DNA from: Cyanobacteria bacterium REEB417 | GTDB lineage: Bacteria > Cyanobacteriota > Cyanobacteriia > PCC-6307 > Cyanobiaceae | Assembly: GCA_018970945.1 (NCBI GenBank) | Contig: JAGWVJ010000017.1 | Span: 1-37,511, forward strand | Length of the DNA stretch: 37,511 nucleotides | Direction of reading: 5' to 3' | Part shown: positions 14,995-23,484 of the stretch, one piece after another | Numbering within the stretch: position 1 is the first letter of the stretch | Layout of the letters: each line of letters starts with the position of its first letter | Position numbers and translations under genes: made by a program | The notes under the pieces: model-generated | What the model saw: only the letters and a program-made list of their open reading frames with translations | What the model was told of the DNA's origin: nothing | Database searches by the model: none

Positions 14995-16400
14995 CGCTCC
15001 AGCAAGGCGGCAGCGGCCTGCTCGCCCGCGTCGATCGCCCCCTCGAAGTAGCCCGGCCAGCGCGGCGAGACCTCGGTACCGGCCCACAGCACCCGGCCGT
15101 GGGCGGCAGGGGCGGGGCCGCCCTGCTCCCCGGCAGCCAGGCGGGCGTGGCTGGTCCAGGTGCCCGGGCCCACGAAGCCGGTGAAGGCGCCACCACTCCA
15201 GGGCTCGGCGTTCCAGGGTTGTTCGATCAGATCCAGCGGTTGGCCGGCTTCAGGGCCCCAGTAGGTCATCAGGTCGGAGAGGATCAACTGCCGGCGCTCT
15301 GCGGCGGGCAGGGCGCCCAGGGTGAGGGCCCGCTCGCCCGCCATAAAACTGGCCAGCACGGCCGGGGTGCCTTCGGGTGGGCCGCTGTCGGCGGTCAGTT
15401 CGAGCGCAGCCAGGTCGCCGATGCCCAGGCCGTTGAGGCCCTGCCCGCGCCAGAAGGGCCGCGCATAGACAGCCAGGATCTTGGTCATGCCTCCCATCGG
15501 CGAGCGCTGCAGCAGGGCCCGGTGGGCAGCGGGCAGCGGTGGGTCAAAGCTGATGCCTAGCCGCAGCTGGGGAGGCACGGCCACGATCGCTGAGCTGGCC
15601 TGATGCCACTGGCCGTCGGCCGTGGCCACGCTGACCCCTTCGGCGCTCTGGTTGATTGCCACAACCGCCTGCCCCAGCTGCACGCAGCCGGGATCTCCGG
15701 CCTCCAGGGCGTCGACCAGCAGGGGCGGCACCTGGCCGGCACCGCCGCGTACCAGCCAGGCCTCGGGGCTCTCGGCCTGGGGTGCCACCGCCTGGGTCCA
15801 GGCCAGATGCAGGATCGACGTCTCCCAGGGTTCAAAGCCGCCCGAGCCGCCCACCCGGCACAGCCAATCGAACGGCAGCCTTGCCAGGGGAACGGTGCTG
15901 TGTTGGCTAACCCACTGGGCCACCGTGAGCCGGTCCAGCTGCTGGGCCCCGGCGGTGATCCAGGGACGCATGGGGTCAATCTGGGCCACCAGATCGGCAA
16001 AGGCCCGTTGCAGCTGCCGGGTGGCTGCCAGCTCGGCGCCGGGCAGGCCGAGAGCCTCCGGCTCAAAGAACAGCAGGCTCTGGTCAAAGCGATCGGCCAG
16101 GGGGGCTACGACCCGCCGCCCCTGCCAGTGGAACACCCCCTGACCGTCGTAGTGGCTGGCAACGGTCTCCAGGGCTAGCTCATCCAGCAGGGCCGCAAAG
16201 CGGTGGTGGCTCACGCCGCCCCATTGCCCGCCCAGATCGACCACGGCCCCGTGCGGAGTGGAGGTGCTGACCATGCGTCCTCCCACGCGGGTGCGCGCCT
16301 CGAGCACCCGCACCCGCAGGCCCGCGCGCTGCAGGCGCCGCGCGGCCACCAGGCCCGAGAGGCCTGCACCTACCACGACGGCATCGACTGTGGTCACCAT
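14991..16400 (-). CDS. FAD-dependent amine oxidase (monoamine-oxidase-like)
   Basis: The start chosen is the ATG at 16400, placing MVTTVDAVVVGAGLSGLVAA at the N terminus, the GxGxxG dinucleotide fold of FAD-binding oxidases. The frame is open 50 codons upstream, but that part is antisense to the divergent DUF1543 gene. The RVLEARTRVGGRM segment and the C-terminal LWAGTEVSPRWPGYFEGAID motif, which contacts FAD, identify the monoamine-oxidase branch. The protein is 469 residues. Members oxidise primary or secondary amines, polyamines or amino acids with release of peroxide; the substrate is unknown. It is followed, with a 4-base overlap, by a methyltransferase gene. Confidence 0.88.
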   Translation of the reverse strand: MVTTVDAVVVGAGLSGLVAARRLQRAGLRVRVLEARTRVGGRMVSTSTPHGAVVDLGGQWGGVSHHRFAALLDELALETVASHYDGQGVFHWQGRRVVAPLADRFDQSLLFFEPEALGLPGAELAATRQLQRAFADLVAQIDPMRPWITAGAQQLDRLTVAQWVSQHSTVPLARLPFDWLCRVGGSGGFEPWETSILHLAWTQAVAPQAESPEAWLVRGGAGQVPPLLVDALEAGDPGCVQLGQAVVAINQSAEGVSVATADGQWHQASSAIVAVPPQLRLGISFDPPLPAAHRALLQRSPMGGMTKILAVYARPFWRGQGLNGLGIGDLAALELTADSGPPEGTPAVLASFMAGERALTLGALPAAERRQLILSDLMTYWGPEAGQPLDLIEQPWNAEPWSGGAFTGFVGPGTWTSHARLAAGEQGGPAPAAHGRVLWAGTEVSPRWPGYFEGAIDAGEQAAAALLER

Positions 16401-16431
16401 GGGCTCGTCGATGGCTTCGGATTGACTCACC

Positions 16432-16974
16432 TTGGCAAGCGCAGCCACGAAAGCAACCTTGTTTCTGGTGGTGCTGGGTGGACGCACCAGCAGCAGCACC
16501 ATCGAACTGCACGACGTGCGATTCGTGGTGGGCCTCACGATCGACGACACGCTGGGCGAGCTGCGGCGGCAGTGGTTCGGATGGCGTGAAGGGCTGCACC
16601 TCGACAGCTACATGGCGGTGCGCGCCATCGACGGCTGGGCGGTGCACCTGGTTCGTGAACCGCTCGTCAAGCGGCCTGAGCGGCTGTGGTTCGTGAACCT
16701 GGGTGCCTACAACCCCGTTGCTCTCGCTGAATTGCATCACTTCGGCCTGGTCGTGGCTCGGTCGTCCCAGGCGGCCAAGGCGGCGGCGAAGCGCCGGTGG
16801 CTGGCCGGTGCCATGCAGCAACACAAGGACGATCTGGTGGACGTTGACGACTGCCTGGCCCTTGAGCAGCTGGAGCTGCTGGGCGGCGACCGCTGGCATG
16901 TACAGCTGGAGCCCCACCCCGAGGGACTGAGTCAGCCTCAGGTGCCCGACTGGTTCGGCTACCGGCCGATCTGA
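16432..16974 (+). CDS. DUF1543 domain protein
   Basis: The 180-residue product shows the DUF1543 pattern: LFLVVLGGRTSSSTIELHDV near the N terminus, VGLTIDDTLGELRRQWFG, then GLHLDSYMAV and WFVNLGAYNP. A second half (HHFGLVVARSSQAAKAAAKR) resembles a repeat of the same fold. The start is likely the TTG at 16432; a TTG at 16459 is also possible and would place the beginning closer to the family norm. It diverges from the amine oxidase gene across about 30 bases, and mtnA follows 43 bases after its stop. The function of the family is unknown. Confidence 0.78.
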   Translation: MASAATKATLFLVVLGGRTSSSTIELHDVRFVVGLTIDDTLGELRRQWFGWREGLHLDSYMAVRAIDGWAVHLVREPLVKRPERLWFVNLGAYNPVALAELHHFGLVVARSSQAAKAAAKRRWLAGAMQQHKDDLVDVDDCLALEQLELLGGDRWHVQLEPHPEGLSQPQVPDWFGYRPI

Positions 16975-17017
16975 TGCCCACCGATGATCACCTCATCACG
17001 CGGGCAACAGCAACACC

Positions 17018-18148
17018 ATGAACATCGACGGCCAGGCCTGGCGCACCATCTGGCTCGAGCCTGACGGGCGCTCTGTGGGAGTCATTGATCAGACCCAGCT
17101 GCCCCACCGCTTCACCACCCGCACGCTCAGCAGCTGTGGGCAGGCGGCCGATGCCATTCGCACCATGGTGGTGCGGGGCGCCCCCCTGATCGGTGTCACC
17201 GGGGCCTATGGGCTCATGCTGGCCCTGCAGGCCGATCCTGGTGATGGGGCGCTGGCCGCAGCGTTTGAGCAGCTCGATGCCACCCGGCCCACGGCGATCA
17301 ACCTGCGCTGGGCACTTGAGCGTGTGCGCGATCGGGTGGCCCCCCTGCCCCCTGCGCAACGGGCCGAGGCGGCCAAGCGCGAGGCAGCGCTCATCGCTGA
17401 CGACGACGTCGCCATGTGCGAAGCCATCGGCGACCACGGCTTGACGCTCTTTCAGCAGCTGGCGGCGGCGCGCCCGGCCGCGCGCCAGGAGCAGCCGTTC
17501 CATGTGCTGACCCACTGCAATGCCGGTTGGCTGGCCACAGTCGACTGGGGCACGGCCCTGGCGCCCGTTTACAAGGCTCACCGCGCCGGGCTCAACATTC
17601 ATGTGTGGGTCGATGAAACCCGCCCGCGCAACCAGGGCGCTTCACTCACCGCCTTTGAGCTGGGCCGCGAGGGGGTGCCCCACACGGTGATTGTCGACAA
17701 TGCCGGCGGCCATCTGATGCAGCACGGCCAGGTCGATGCGGTGATCGTCGGCACCGACCGCACCACCCGCACGGGTGACGTGTGCAACAAGATCGGTACT
17801 TACCTCAAGGCCCTGGCCGCCCACGACAACGGCGTGCCCTTTTATGTGGCGCTGCCAGCCTCGACGATCGACTGGAGCGTGGCCGATGGGGTGGCCGAGA
17901 TCCCGATCGAGGCCCGCAGCGCTTCAGAAGTCACGCAGATCCAGGGGGCTTTGGTGGAGTTGGATCGTCCAGTTGCTCAAGCCATGCTCGGCTCCATGGC
18001 CACCGTGCAGCTCTCACCCAATGGCTCAGCCGGCTTCAACCCTGCCTTTGATGTGACGCCGGCGCGGCTGGTGAGCGCCCTGATCACCGAGCGGGGCGTC
18101 TGCGAAGCCAGTGAGGCGGGGCTCCAGGGGTTGTACAACGGCGCTTGA
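17018..18148 (+). CDS. mtnA: Methylthioribose-1-phosphate isomerase
   Basis: The 376-residue protein has the hallmarks of MtnA: MVVRGAPLIGVTGAYG at 50-65, LTHCNAGWLAT with the catalytic cysteine at 167, VDETRPRNQGA and GTDRTTRTGDVCNKIGTYL with the catalytic aspartate at 247. It converts the ring form of 5-methylthioribose-1-phosphate to methylthioribulose-1-phosphate in methionine salvage, and the same enzyme can act on 5-deoxyribose-1-phosphate. eIF2B-alpha-like relatives and ribose-1,5-bisphosphate isomerase are less likely given the CNAG motif and length. A reductase and a class II aldolase that could use its product lie within 1.4 kb. The other genes of the classical pathway (mtnB, mtnC, mtnD) are not in the window. 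Confidence 0.94.
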   Translation: MNIDGQAWRTIWLEPDGRSVGVIDQTQLPHRFTTRTLSSCGQAADAIRTMVVRGAPLIGVTGAYGLMLALQADPGDGALAAAFEQLDATRPTAINLRWALERVRDRVAPLPPAQRAEAAKREAALIADDDVAMCEAIGDHGLTLFQQLAAARPAARQEQPFHVLTHCNAGWLATVDWGTALAPVYKAHRAGLNIHVWVDETRPRNQGASLTAFELGREGVPHTVIVDNAGGHLMQHGQVDAVIVGTDRTTRTGDVCNKIGTYLKALAAHDNGVPFYVALPASTIDWSVADGVAEIPIEARSASEVTQIQGALVELDRPVAQAMLGSMATVQLSPNGSAGFNPAFDVTPARLVSALITERGVCEASEAGLQGLYNGA

Positions 18149-18162
18149 CCGTTTGCGACGTT

Positions 18163-18366
18163 TCAGGGCGTCACGCGCAGGGCCTCAGCCAGGGGCGTCA
18201 CCTCGGTGCGGGCGTTCCGTCGGTAGCTGTGCTGGCCGGGGGTGATCACCAGCAGGCGATCCAGTTCCAGATCGTTGAGGGCCTGGCCCGTCGAGGCTGT
18301 CAGAGGTGCCTCGAAATGGGCCAGGGAGATCGGATCCTCAAGATCGAAATGGTTCGGCGAGTCCAC
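18163..18366 (-). CDS. Hypothetical small protein between mtnA and a reductase gene
   Basis: A 67-residue frame from a GTG at 18366 reads FDLEDPISLAHFEAP, then ALNDLELDRLLVITPGQHSY and ends TEVTPLAEALRVTP. Codon choice matches the strongly biased usage of nearby genes (CTG, GTG, ATC, ACC), and the end lies 14 bases from the convergent mtnA stop, which suits a real gene. There is no ATG, and the frame upstream of the GTG is open into the reductase gene region without a better start. No domain is recognised. It could be a tail of a degraded gene. Confidence 0.45.
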   Translation of the reverse strand: MDSPNHFDLEDPISLAHFEAPLTASTGQALNDLELDRLLVITPGQHSYRRNARTEVTPLAEALRVTP

Positions 18367-18415
18367 CGGAACAGCTGGCGGGCCCGTGTGGTTTTGCCGT
18401 TGGTGCCTCTCCCGC

Positions 18416-19483
18416 TCAAAGCCCCCACCCGCTCAGCACCACCTTGCCAACGGTGCAGCCGCCCTCCAGCTGGGCATGGGCCTTGCGCAGGTTGGCGGCG
18501 TTGATCGGTCCCAGGTTGGTGTGGGCGGTGCTGCGCAGCTCCCCTGTATCGACCAGCTCGGCGATGCGGCTGAGGATGCGGCCCTGCTGCTCCAGATCGG
18601 GGGTGCCGTACTGGGCGCGGGTGAACATGAACTCCCAGCACAGCCGTGCGCTCTTGGCTTTGAGCAGGGTCTGATCCAGGGGGCCGCGGTTGCCCACAAT
18701 CGCCAGGATCGCCCCCTGGGGCGCCACCAGTTCGGCCATCTGGTCCCAGTAGCCATCGGTGTCGGCAACATTTGCGATCCACGGGATCGAGGGTGTGCTC
18801 CCTGGGTCCGGTTTCCCCAGCAGTGCGACCAGCTGGGGTGCGAGTGGCTGGCTGTGGTCGATCACCGCATCAGCGCCCAGCTCGTGGCACCAGGCCTGGC
18901 TTTCGGGCCGTGAAGCGGTGGCGATCACCCGCAGGCTGGCCCGCTTGGCCAGCTGGATCGCCATGGAGCCCACACCGCCAGCGCCGCCAATCAGCAGCAG
19001 GGTTTGGTCCTGCTGCGCTGCTGTCGGTTCGGGGCTCAGCCCCAGCCGCTCAAACAGCCCCTCCCAGGCGGTGAGACCGGTGAGGGGCAGGGCGGCGGCC
19101 TCGGCGGCACCCAGGCTTTGGGGTGGCCGGCCGCTCAAGCGGTGGTCGAGGGCCACCAGCTCGGCGTTGCAGCCCTGTCGCGTCACATCGCCGGCGGCAA
19201 TAACCCGATCACCCACCCGCCAGGTGCCACTGGCTGTGGCGAGCGGCCCCATGGCTTCCACCACGCCGCAGCAGTCGAAGCCCAGCACGAGCGGCGGTTC
19301 ATGCAGCCGGTCGTCAGCAGGTCCCTTGCCGGCCCGCAGCTTGGTGTCGACCGGGTTGACCCCGATCGCCTCGACCCGCACCAACAGGTCGTGGGGCCGC
19401 AGCTCAGGGATGGGCAGCTCCAGATCGAGCAGCGCCTCCAGATCGCTGATCGGCAGGTGGTGGCGCAGGCCGACGGCGCGCAT
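18416..19483 (-). CDS. Zinc-free MDR reductase (quinone-oxidoreductase-like alcohol dehydrogenase family)
   Basis: The 355-residue product from the ATG at 19483 (MRAVGLRHHLPI) has the medium-chain reductase layout: a GroES-like N-terminal domain with RVEAIGVNPVDTKLRAGKG and LVLGFDCCGVVEAMG, then a nucleotide-binding domain with LLIGGAGGVGSMAIQLAKR. AGGVGS is typical of the NADPH-dependent quinone-oxidoreductase branch. The clustered cysteines of a structural zinc site and the usual catalytic zinc ligands are not seen. It may reduce a reactive carbonyl or quinone. An ATG ten codons upstream is an alternative start. It is divergent from the class II aldolase gene across about 40 bases. Confidence 0.87.
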   Translation of the reverse strand: MRAVGLRHHLPISDLEALLDLELPIPELRPHDLLVRVEAIGVNPVDTKLRAGKGPADDRLHEPPLVLGFDCCGVVEAMGPLATASGTWRVGDRVIAAGDVTRQGCNAELVALDHRLSGRPPQSLGAAEAAALPLTGLTAWEGLFERLGLSPEPTAAQQDQTLLLIGGAGGVGSMAIQLAKRASLRVIATASRPESQAWCHELGADAVIDHSQPLAPQLVALLGKPDPGSTPSIPWIANVADTDGYWDQMAELVAPQGAILAIVGNRGPLDQTLLKAKSARLCWEFMFTRAQYGTPDLEQQGRILSRIAELVDTGELRSTAHTNLGPINAANLRKAHAQLEGGCTVGKVVLSGWGL

Positions 19484-19521
19484 GGCTTCTAGGCTCGGAT
19501 CTGGCAGGAGCATGATCTCCC

Positions 19522-20169
19522 GTGGACGAACAGGCCCTGCGCCAACAGGTCGTTGAGGCTGCCCGCGCCCTCAATGCCAGCGGCATCAACCAGGGCACCT
19601 CGGGCAATGTCTCAGCCCGCATCGACGGTGGCCTGCTGATCACGCCCACCTCGCTCCCCTATGAGCAGATGGGGCCAGGTGATCTGGTGGCACTGGATCT
19701 GCAGGGGCAGCCCCTGGTCGACGATCAGCGCCGCCCCTCATCGGAATGGCGCCTGCACGCCGACATCCTGCGCAGCCGGCCCGAGGCGATGGCGGTGGTC
19801 CATTGCCACTCCACCAGCGCCACCGCCCTGGCCTGCCATGGCCGCGGCATTCCGCCGTTTCACTACATGGTCGCCATCGCCGGCGGCAGCGATCTGCGTT
19901 GTGCCCCGTATGACCTGTTTGGTACCCAGGCCTTTTCGGATGGGGCGCTGGCAGCGCTGCAGGGCCGCCAGGCCGCCCTGCTGGCCCACCACGGCCAGGT
20001 GTGCGTGGGCGCCAGCCTGCAGCAGGCCCTGCGCCTGGCGATCGAAGTCGAGACCCTGGCGCGCATGTACCTGCAGGCCCTCGCCCTGGGTGAGCCGCCG
20101 CTTCTCAGCCGTGGGCAGATGGCGGCGGTGCAGCACCAGTTCGCGACCCTGCTCTACGGTTCGACCTGA
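19522..20169 (+). CDS. Class II aldolase, L-fuculose-phosphate-aldolase-like (possible Ald2 of the DHAP shunt)
   Basis: The 215-residue protein aligns by eye along its length with E. coli fuculose-1-phosphate aldolase: GINQGTSGNVSARI at 21-34, LLITPTSLPYEQM, PSSEWRLH with the catalytic glutamate at 75, VVHCHST with zinc histidines at 94 and 96, HYMVAIAGGSDLRCAPY and LLAHHGQV with the third zinc histidine at 156 or 157. Such enzymes cleave ketose-1-phosphates to DHAP and an aldehyde. Because mtnA is 1.4 kb away, the likely substrate is methylthioribulose-1-phosphate or 5-deoxyribulose-1-phosphate. The alternative is MtnB, a dehydratase with the same fold. The start is a GTG at 19522. Its end overlaps the opposing GltS-like gene by 16 bases. 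Confidence 0.85.
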   Translation: MDEQALRQQVVEAARALNASGINQGTSGNVSARIDGGLLITPTSLPYEQMGPGDLVALDLQGQPLVDDQRRPSSEWRLHADILRSRPEAMAVVHCHSTSATALACHGRGIPPFHYMVAIAGGSDLRCAPYDLFGTQAFSDGALAALQGRQAALLAHHGQVCVGASLQQALRLAIEVETLARMYLQALALGEPPLLSRGQMAAVQHQFATLLYGST

Positions 20170-21524
20170 GGGGTACCTGCCCGTGCCAGCAGCAGCGCCA
20201 GCACGATCCAGAGCAGCGTGAGTCCCAGGCAAAGGCCGGTCCACACCGGCAGGCCCCAGCCGGCGATCGCCAGGGGGGCCATGACGGTGATCACCCCGCC
20301 GGCCAGCAAGGGCTGCAGCAGCAGTTGCTTGATCGAAAACGGCGTGAGGGCATCGCTGCGGTCACCCGGGTCGGCCATCGCCAGCAGCAGCAGGCCGCTG
20401 GCGGCAACACCGGTGGCCTGGCCAAACTCAAGGATGCCCCGCTCAAACCACGGTGCCGGCAGACTGCGGCTCGCCAGCAGCAGCACCACCGCCAGGTTCC
20501 AGACCAGCCCCACCACGGCCAGCACCGTCAACGGCAGCCAGTCGCGGGCCAGCAGGCTCAGATCGAGGCAGGCCGTGGCAGCCACGATCAGCAGGTCGGC
20601 CGACAGCGTGCCGATGCGGCTCTGCACCGGTTGTGAGGTGAGTCCACCGGCGCCGCAGCGCTCCAGCACCAGCCGCACCAGCAACGAGCCGATCAGCGCC
20701 AGCGGAAACACCGGCAGCGCCTCGATCACCACGGCGAAGCCACCACCGATGCGGCCTGCGGCCAGCTGCAGCAACGCCATCAACCCGCACCCGATGGCCA
20801 CGGCGATGCCGACCAGGGCCAGGTTGATCAGCCAGCTGCTCAGCTGGGCTGACCACGTCGGTCTTGGCTCTCGGGAAGGCGCTTCTGGACTGATTTCATC
20901 TGAGCCTGCCTGCCCGGGGTTGGCCAGTTCGCCAGCCGCTGCAGGGGGCATCAGCCAGCCTTGCGCGCGGCCGAGCACCACCACCAACCCGCCCACCAGG
21001 GTTGAGGTGAGCAGCCCCACGGTGGCCATGGCCAGCCCCAGGGCCTGGCCGCCTTCGACGCCAAGCCGTTCATAAGTGGGACCCATGGCCGCCGCCGAGC
21101 CGTGGCCGCCTTCGTAGGCCACTTCGATCAGGCAGGCCATCACCGGGCTCACGTGCAGGAGCGGTCCCAGCACCAGCAGCACGGCCAGCCCCGCCACCAC
21201 AAACTGACCGAAGGCCAGGGTGAGGGCCAGCAGCACCTGGGCCCCCAGGGGTCGCAGCAGACCGTTGATCTTGGGCAGCGGTTTGCCCAGCAGCAGGGTG
21301 CCGAACACGAGCGTCAGCAGGATCAGCGGCAGCTGGTTCCAGATGGCGATCACCCCGCCCGGAATCAGGCTGATCAGGCCTCCGCCAGGGGCGATCAGCA
21401 GGCCCAGACTGCCGGCCAGCAGGGCCTCGGGGATGCCCCATTGGTGCACTCCCAGGGCGCGGCCCACAACGGTGCCTACCGCCAGCAGGGCCACCAGAAG
21501 AACCAGGGCGAGGGCGAGGGTCAT
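20154..21524 (-). CDS. GltS-like sodium/glutamate symporter family protein
   Basis: The 456-residue protein has about ten or more hydrophobic helices in two halves joined by a polar linker around residues 195-225. Each half contains a glycine-rich re-entrant motif: VAYEGGHGSAAAMGPTYERL in the first and EFGQATGVAASGLLLLAMAD in the second, the pattern of the ESS (GltS) family. GltS itself takes up glutamate with sodium. Substrate specificity here is an inference from the family. Its start codon overlaps the stop of the upstream peptidase gene as ATGA, so both are probably translated from one message. The 3' end overlaps the aldolase gene on the other strand. Confidence 0.8.
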   Translation of the reverse strand: MTLALALVLLVALLAVGTVVGRALGVHQWGIPEALLAGSLGLLIAPGGGLISLIPGGVIAIWNQLPLILLTLVFGTLLLGKPLPKINGLLRPLGAQVLLALTLAFGQFVVAGLAVLLVLGPLLHVSPVMACLIEVAYEGGHGSAAAMGPTYERLGVEGGQALGLAMATVGLLTSTLVGGLVVVLGRAQGWLMPPAAAGELANPGQAGSDEISPEAPSREPRPTWSAQLSSWLINLALVGIAVAIGCGLMALLQLAAGRIGGGFAVVIEALPVFPLALIGSLLVRLVLERCGAGGLTSQPVQSRIGTLSADLLIVAATACLDLSLLARDWLPLTVLAVVGLVWNLAVVLLLASRSLPAPWFERGILEFGQATGVAASGLLLLAMADPGDRSDALTPFSIKQLLLQPLLAGGVITVMAPLAIAGWGLPVWTGLCLGLTLLWIVLALLLARAGTPQVEP

Positions 21525-23431
21525 GGCAGCTGTAGATGCCGGCGAAAAAAGGCTTCCGTGGCTTCGAGCACCGTGATCTGGTTCTCGCTGTTGCGAAAGC
21601 CGTGCCCTTCGCCCGCGAAGCGGTGCACCTCGACGGCGATGCCGTTGGCCGCCAGGGCAGACGCCATGCGCTCGGTCTGCTCGGGCGGCACAACCCTGTC
21701 GTCGAGCCCCTGAAAGAAGATCACCGGGCAGCGGATGCGATCGGCATGCTGCAGCGGCGAGCGGGCGTCGTACGTGCCCTGGGCGGCGGGCCAGGGGCCC
21801 ACCAGGCTCTCGAGATAGCCCGCTTCAAAGCGGTGGGTCTCGCGGGCCAAGGCGCTCAGGTCGGCCACCCCATAGCGGCTGGCCCCCACCCGGAACACAT
21901 TGGTGAAGCAGAGGGCGGCCAGCGTGGTGAAGCCGCCGGCGCTGCCGCCTTCGATGGCAATGCGCCCGGGATGGGCCTTGCCGGCCGCGATCAGGAAGCG
22001 GGCGGCGGCGGCGCAGTCGGCCACATCGACCACCCCCCACTGGCCATTGAGCCGTTCGCGGTAGGCCCGGCCAAAGCCGCTGGACCCGCCGTAGTTGACA
22101 TCGACCACGCCCCAGCCGCGGCTGGTCCAGAACTGAATGCCCAGGCTCAGTCCGGTGCGGGCCATGGCGGTGGGGCCGCTGTGGCTCTTGACCAGCAGCG
22201 GCGCCTCGCCATGGGGGCCGCCGCTCGGTGGGTAGTACCAGGCGTGGGTGGGCTGGTCGCCGTGGCCCTCAAACCAGAGCGGTTCGGGTCGGCTGATCTG
22301 CTCGGCGGCCAGCGGGCAGGGCAGGGTTCCGGCAGGGGTGTGGTGCCATTGCCGGCTGGCCAGGTCGAGTTCCAGCAGGCCCGAAGCGCTGTCTGGTCCA
22401 CTGGCCACCGCCACCATCTGGCCCGCGGCGGCGTCGATGCCGGCCAGATCGTTGAACGGCAGCGGCAGGGGTTGCCAACCGGCCGGCGACCTGTTCTTAC
22501 CCAGATCCACTTCGCCCAGCTCCCAGGCCCCATCGCGGCAGCAGAGCGCAACCAGCCGTTGGCCGTCCCAGGCAGCCGTGCGCATGCCATAGACCCACTG
22601 CGGCATGCCGAACTCGGCCTGCATGGGCAGCAGGGGCTGCCAGCTGTGGCCATCGGCTGCAAGCCGTTGCAGGTTCCAGCGGCCGTGGGCATCGCTGGCC
22701 ACCACCAGCTGCTCGGCCTGACCGGGGCTCTGGATCCAGATGGGCTGGAACAGGGCCGTCCGGGGTTGGCCCGCCGCGACCCCGGCCAGAGCGCGGGGGG
22801 GGCCGAGGCTGCCATCGGCGGCGACATCGGCCAGCCATAGGGTGTTGCACTCCCAGGGCATCACCGGGTGCTGCCATGCGAGCCAGGCCAGTTGGCGGCC
22901 GCTGGGGCTGAGCACCGCGTCGCCGCAGAAGTCGGCGCAGGTGTGGAGCAGCTCCGGTGCGCCACCTGCCAGCGGTACCGCCACCAGCTGGTCCCGTCCA
23001 GCGGCTTCCATCACCCCAAGCCAGCGCCGCAGTCGCAGGTCGATCACCCCGCCGCCGAAGGCCCGCGCCTGGTCGGCGGGGGCCGGTTCGGTGAGGCGTG
23101 TGAACGCCGTCTCGTCGGGGGCGGCGGTCAGCTCCGCCAGATCGAGGTGCCACAGGCAGCGGTCGCCGTCGTGCACAAACACCAGATCACGCCCGGCGAT
23201 GGCCGCGGCGCCGCCTCCGTATTCGTGGAGGCGGCTGCGCACGTTCCAGGGGGCGGGGGTCAGCTCCAGCGGCTTGGCCTGCGGATCGGTGGCAGGGCGC
23301 CGCAGCAGGGTGGTGCGTCCGCGCTCGTGGGGCCGCTGCTCGAGCCAGTAGAGCTGGTCGCCAACCAGGCGCGGCTCCTTGATCGCTGGCGTCGTGCCCA
23401 CCGTGTCGCGGGCGCTGAGGAGGTACGGCAT
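21521..23431 (-). CDS. S9-family (prolyl oligopeptidase) serine peptidase
   Basis: The protein has an N-terminal beta-propeller (about residues 1-380, with repeated strands such as LSPSGRQLAWLAW) and a C-terminal alpha/beta-hydrolase domain. The nucleophile is in EGGSAGGFTT (Ser about 497), the acid in QGLDDRVVPP (about 578) and the histidine in GEGHGFR (about 610), a full triad. The block GWGVVDVNYGGSSGFGRAYR is typical of acylaminoacyl-peptidase and dipeptidyl-peptidase relatives. No signal peptide is seen, so it should cleave short peptides in the cytoplasm. I start it at the ATG at 23431 (636 residues); a GTG two codons earlier is possible. It is coupled to the GltS-like gene. Confidence 0.9.
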   Translation of the reverse strand: MPYLLSARDTVGTTPAIKEPRLVGDQLYWLEQRPHERGRTTLLRRPATDPQAKPLELTPAPWNVRSRLHEYGGGAAAIAGRDLVFVHDGDRCLWHLDLAELTAAPDETAFTRLTEPAPADQARAFGGGVIDLRLRRWLGVMEAAGRDQLVAVPLAGGAPELLHTCADFCGDAVLSPSGRQLAWLAWQHPVMPWECNTLWLADVAADGSLGPPRALAGVAAGQPRTALFQPIWIQSPGQAEQLVVASDAHGRWNLQRLAADGHSWQPLLPMQAEFGMPQWVYGMRTAAWDGQRLVALCCRDGAWELGEVDLGKNRSPAGWQPLPLPFNDLAGIDAAAGQMVAVASGPDSASGLLELDLASRQWHHTPAGTLPCPLAAEQISRPEPLWFEGHGDQPTHAWYYPPSGGPHGEAPLLVKSHSGPTAMARTGLSLGIQFWTSRGWGVVDVNYGGSSGFGRAYRERLNGQWGVVDVADCAAAARFLIAAGKAHPGRIAIEGGSAGGFTTLAALCFTNVFRVGASRYGVADLSALARETHRFEAGYLESLVGPWPAAQGTYDARSPLQHADRIRCPVIFFQGLDDRVVPPEQTERMASALAANGIAVEVHRFAGEGHGFRNSENQITVLEATEAFFRRHLQLP

Positions 23432-23453
23432 CAGCACCCCAGGGGGACCGCTT

Positions 23454-23459
23454 TAGAAT
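23454..23459 (+). promoter_or_regulatory. Predicted -10 box for def
   Basis: TAGAAT lies 25 bases before the GTG start of def, which fits a sigma70-type -10 box with a short leader. No clear -35 hexamer is visible about 17 bases upstream. Confidence 0.4.
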
Positions 23460-23484
23460 TCACTCAACGTATTGGTTGGGACCT

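Noticed and set aside
21536-22840. 434-residue plus-strand frame opposite the S9 peptidase
   Set aside because: No domain and a composition rich in G, A, H and Q typical of antisense shadows in GC-rich genes; the minus-strand gene has a full catalytic triad.
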